Source of the DNA: Spartobacteria bacterium
GTDB lineage: Bacteria; Verrucomicrobiota; Verrucomicrobiia; Chthoniobacterales; Terrimicrobiaceae
DNA: 15,146 nucleotides
Assembly: GCA_947487745.1 (NCBI GenBank)
Contig: CANKXQ010000012.1
Span: forward strand, 1 to 15,146
Direction of reading: 5' to 3'
Each line of letters opens with the position of its first letter. The stretch's first letter is position 1. The notes beneath the pieces are model-generated. The model saw only the letters and a list, made by a program, of their open reading frames with translations. It searched no databases and was not told the DNA's origin. Positions 12,890-15,146 of the stretch are shown piece by piece. Position numbers and translations under genes: made by a program.

Positions 12890-14101
12890 ATGGCGGATTT
12901 TTACCAGCACGGCACGATTGCGACTCTTCATCGCCTCGGAAACCCTGACTACAAGAGCCTCGAGGAGGAAATGGTTTCACTTGCACGCACTTCGCCCCTT
13001 GCGCTTGTGCTCCCGTGCCATGCGCGGGATTTGAAATCCACCGCTCTCGCTGCAATCGTCGCCGAGCTTCGTGATGCCCGTTTTGTGAGTCATGTCACGG
13101 TTGGCCTCGACGGGGGTGATGCGTCGGACTTCGACTCCGCTCGGCAGATTTTTTCTGCGCTCCCACAGCGGGTTTCGATTCTCTGGAATGACGGCCCGCG
13201 CATCAAAGCCCTCCTCGCCGATCTGGCCCGCGCCGGCCTCGATCCCGGGCCAATGGGCAAAGGCCGCAATATGCGTCTCTGTGTCGGGCAGGTGCTCGCC
13301 GGCACAGACACGACAGCCGTTGCCATCCATGATTGCGACATACTCCACTACCGTCGCGAATTGCTCGTGCGCCTTTGTTTTCCAGTGCTTCATCCCGACA
13401 TGGCGTTTCATGTCAGCAAGGGTTTCAGTGCCCGTTTTTCGACGCAGCTGAATGGTCGCGTCATGAGGCTTCTCATCACTCCTCTGCTTCGCGCGATGGA
13501 GGGCCTCGAGGGCTTCTCTCAAACGCTCGCGCCCTTGCAGTATTTCCGCTACCCGATCAGCGGCGAGGTTTGCCTGCATCGATGCGTTGCGGAAAGCGTG
13601 AGATTCCCTTCCGACTGGGGCGTAGAAACTGGCATGATGGCTGACGTTTTCCGTGTGGCCCGCATGGAAAGGATTTGCCAGGTCGATATCGCCGAGAGTT
13701 ACGACCACAAGCACCAGAGCCTCTCGGAGGGAGACCCGGATGCCGGGCTGAACAAAATGGCATGCGATGTTGCCCTCTGCCTGTTGCGTGCCGCCTCCCC
13801 GGGAATTGAGTCCCCGGCATCGAACCCGTTTCAGGGCCTTGTCGAAAAATTCCTTCAAGTCGGCAAGGGTATGCTGCGCTTTTACTCGGCCGACGCCCGC
13901 ATCAACACCCTCAAGTTTGATGGCGAACTCGAAGCGCGCACGATCGAGCTTTTTGCCGCCAGTCTTGAGCGGGCGATTTCCATTCACGAGGCCGATCCCG
14001 GCAAGCCTGCCGGAGCCCCCTCCTGGCAGCAAATCGAGTCCAAGTTGCCAGGCTTCGGTATCGCCCTCGCGCAGGCTGCGAGCGACGATGCCGCTCGCTA
14101 A
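12890..14101 (+). CDS. gpgS: GpgS-like glucosyl-3-phosphoglycerate synthase (GT81 type)
   Basis: 403-aa GT-A glycosyltransferase from the ATG at 12890. It resembles the glucosyl-3-phosphoglycerate synthases of halotolerant bacteria, which transfer glucose from an NDP-glucose to 3-phosphoglycerate as the first step to glucosylglycerate. Visible features: N-terminal MADFYQHGTIATLHRLG, typical of this subfamily; LVLPCHARDL as the first GT-A strand; the MGKGRNMRL loop (residues 123-127), which contacts the nucleotide; HDCDI (Asp148, Asp150) as the DxD metal site; VETGMMADVFR; and YDHKHQSLS, the acceptor/metal histidine region. In-frame residues upstream to 12701 only mirror the opposite GT4 gene and are rejected. 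A GpgP phosphatase was not found nearby. The final product is inferred from family and context. Confidence 0.83.
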   Translation: MADFYQHGTIATLHRLGNPDYKSLEEEMVSLARTSPLALVLPCHARDLKSTALAAIVAELRDARFVSHVTVGLDGGDASDFDSARQIFSALPQRVSILWNDGPRIKALLADLARAGLDPGPMGKGRNMRLCVGQVLAGTDTTAVAIHDCDILHYRRELLVRLCFPVLHPDMAFHVSKGFSARFSTQLNGRVMRLLITPLLRAMEGLEGFSQTLAPLQYFRYPISGEVCLHRCVAESVRFPSDWGVETGMMADVFRVARMERICQVDIAESYDHKHQSLSEGDPDAGLNKMACDVALCLLRAASPGIESPASNPFQGLVEKFLQVGKGMLRFYSADARINTLKFDGELEARTIELFAASLERAISIHEADPGKPAGAPSWQQIESKLPGFGIALAQAASDDAAR

Positions 14102-14119
14102 ACAGAAGCCTTTGGAATT

Positions 14120-14148
14120 TTTACTCAAAAACTGCTTGCCATTATAAG
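14120..14148 (+). promoter_or_regulatory. predicted sigma70-type promoter of the S10 operon
   Basis: TTTACT (14120-14125) and TATAAG (14143-14148) are separated by 17 bases, a good match to the housekeeping consensus. The site is 71 bases before the rpsJ ATG. A TTGCC/GGCAA inverted repeat (14136-14140, 14148-14152) straddles the -10 element. The call rests on consensus only. Confidence 0.45.
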
Positions 14149-14219
14149 GCAAATCCCTAACTTGCCCGCTCCGCTGATTTGGGGGCTCAAGAAAAATCCT
14201 CAATCGCTCTTTATCAATC

Positions 14220-14537
14220 ATGGCAGCACAAAACAGTCAGAAAATCCGGATTCGCCTGAAGGCATTCGATTATCGTATTCTCGACGCCTCGGCCTCGGAA
14301 ATCGTCGAAACCGCCAAGCGCACCGGTTCCAAAGTCACCGGCCCGATCCCGCTCCCCACACGCATCGAGCGCTTCACCGTCAATCGCTCCCCGCACGTTG
14401 ACAAAAAATCAATGGAACAATTTGAGATTCGCACTCACAAACGCCTTCTCGACATCGTCGAGCCCACATCAAAAACTGTGGACGAGCTCCGCAAGCTCAA
14501 CCTCCCAGCCGGCGTCGACATCACAATCAAAATCTAA
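14220..14537 (+). CDS. rpsJ: 30S ribosomal protein S10 (uS10)
   Basis: 105-aa S10 with the full family sequence: [40 protein letters not shown], the exposed loop [37 protein letters not shown], and the closing [13 protein letters not shown]. It forms part of the 30S head and also takes part in antitermination with NusB. Length is standard. The ATG at 14220 fits the short N-terminal tail; no Shine-Dalgarno sequence is visible. It is the first gene of the S10 ribosomal operon here, with rplC 9 bases downstream. Upstream lies a glycosyltransferase gene and a good promoter, so the operon starts here and is not continuous with fusA/tuf. Confidence 0.97.
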   Translation: MAAQNSQKIRIRLKAFDYRILDASASEIVETAKRTGSKVTGPIPLPTRIERFTVNRSPHVDKKSMEQFEIRTHKRLLDIVEPTSKTVDELRKLNLPAGVDITIKI

Positions 14538-14546
14538 TTTAAAGCC

Positions 14547-15146
14547 ATGAGTATCGGACTTCTCGGAAAAAAACTCGGCATGACCCGCATCTATGATGAA
14601 AAGGGCCGTGTCACACCAGCCACCGTCATCGAAGCGGGCGGCAACCACATTCTTCAGGTCAAGACCGCTGATAAGGACGGCTACTCCGCCGTTCAAATCG
14701 GCTACGGCGAACAAAAGCCCCAGCGCGTGGGCAAGGCCATGACCGGCCACTTCGCCAAATCCTCATCCACCCCGAAGCGCTTCATTCGCGAGTTCCGCCT
14801 TGCGGATGGTGAAGTCGCACCAGAAGCCGCTGCGCTTCCGGTGACAAACTTTGAGATCGGACAGTTTGTGGACATCATCGGACAGTCGAAGGGCAAAGGC
14901 TTCCAAGGCACCATCAAACGGCATAACTTCGCCGGTCAGCCTGCCAGCCACGGTTCCACCATGCATCGTCGTAACGGTGCTATCGGTAACCGATCGACTC
15001 CTGGTCGTGTCTGGAAAAACATGGGCATGCCAGGCCACATGGGCGATGAGCGCGTCACAGTTCAAAACCTACGCATCCTTCAGGTGCGCGGAGATGAAGG
15101 CGTTCTTGTGGTTGCGGGAGCGATTCCTGGAGCGATCGGATCTTTT
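14547..15146 (+). CDS. rplC: 50S ribosomal protein L3 (uL3), truncated by window end
   Basis: The reading frame from ATG 14547 runs to the last base without a stop, so only the first 200 residues are seen (family length about 205-230). It opens with SIGLLGKKLGMTRIYDEKG and includes SKGKGFQGTIKRHNFAGQPA, followed by SHGSTMHRRNGAIGNRSTPG and RVWKNMGMPGHMGDERVTVQ, the L3 core that reaches the peptidyl transferase centre. The Gln in GQPASHG is the site methylated by PrmB in other bacteria. It follows rpsJ by 9 bases, the usual S10-operon order. The 3' end lies outside the window. Confidence 0.97.
   Translation, partial: MSIGLLGKKLGMTRIYDEKGRVTPATVIEAGGNHILQVKTADKDGYSAVQIGYGEQKPQRVGKAMTGHFAKSSSTPKRFIREFRLADGEVAPEAAALPVTNFEIGQFVDIIGQSKGKGFQGTIKRHNFAGQPASHGSTMHRRNGAIGNRSTPGRVWKNMGMPGHMGDERVTVQNLRILQVRGDEGVLVVAGAIPGAIGSF

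Noticed and set aside
12977..14221. 414-codon open frame on the minus strand
   Set aside because: Exact antisense of the GpgS-like gene, whose plus-strand translation carries clear family motifs; the minus-strand product has no recognisable domain.

Overview
The window looks like chromosomal DNA of a Gram-negative bacterium, most likely a member of the Verrucomicrobiota. That placement is an inference from the style of the rpsJ/rplC proteins, the weak Shine-Dalgarno signals and the gene mix, not from a search. The Gram-negative part is better supported: there is an ADP-heptose epimerase for LPS core synthesis and a HlyD-type periplasmic adaptor. The DNA is GC-rich, except for an AT-rich island just upstream of the hipBA pair (about 5700-5795).

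Layout. (1) 32-1192 (-): GT28/MGDG-synthase-type glycolipid glycosyltransferase. Divergent from it at 1322-2720 (+) are a small unknown membrane protein, a DUF1656 membrane peptide and an AaeA-like HlyD adaptor. This is an aromatic-acid-efflux-like set without its FUSC transporter. (2) 2938-5025 (-): secreted TPR protein, hldD, and a YkgJ-type cysteine-cluster protein overlapping the hldD end. A CYTH tunnel phosphohydrolase (5108-5596, +) is divergent from them. (3) 5679-7436: a hipB-hipA toxin-antitoxin pair bracketed by an exact 15-bp direct repeat, with two helically phased 13-bp repeats just before hipB. (4) 7455-9770 (-): a decaying operon. Only the first gene, an XRE-HTH/metallo-beta-lactamase fusion, is intact. 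The NAD-dependent beta-hydroxyacid dehydrogenase is frameshifted, and the aldose 1-epimerase is reduced to a remnant with internal deletion and frameshift. (5) 9900-10323 (+): a DUF433 antitoxin followed by a DUF5615 (VapC45-like) toxin broken by an internal deletion. (6) 10433-14101: gpmA and a GT4 glycosyltransferase (-), divergent from a GpgS-like glucosyl-3-phosphoglycerate synthase (+). Together they suggest glucosylglycerate-type or mannosylglucosylglycerate-type solute synthesis fed from 3-phosphoglycerate. (7) 14220-15146 (+): start of the S10 ribosomal operon, rpsJ and a truncated rplC.

The housekeeping flanks (hldD, gpmA, rpsJ/rplC) look stable. The centre, about 5.6-10.4 kb, is an accessory zone with two toxin-antitoxin loci, short repeats and three pseudogenes, two of them made by internal deletion. 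No CRISPR array, tRNA, rRNA, insertion sequence or phage gene was seen. No gene-free stretch exceeds 300 bases. The longest are 2721-2937 (a 12-bp palindrome and an 8-bp inverted repeat, nothing coding) and 5597-5791 (short repeats and the hipBA promoter region).
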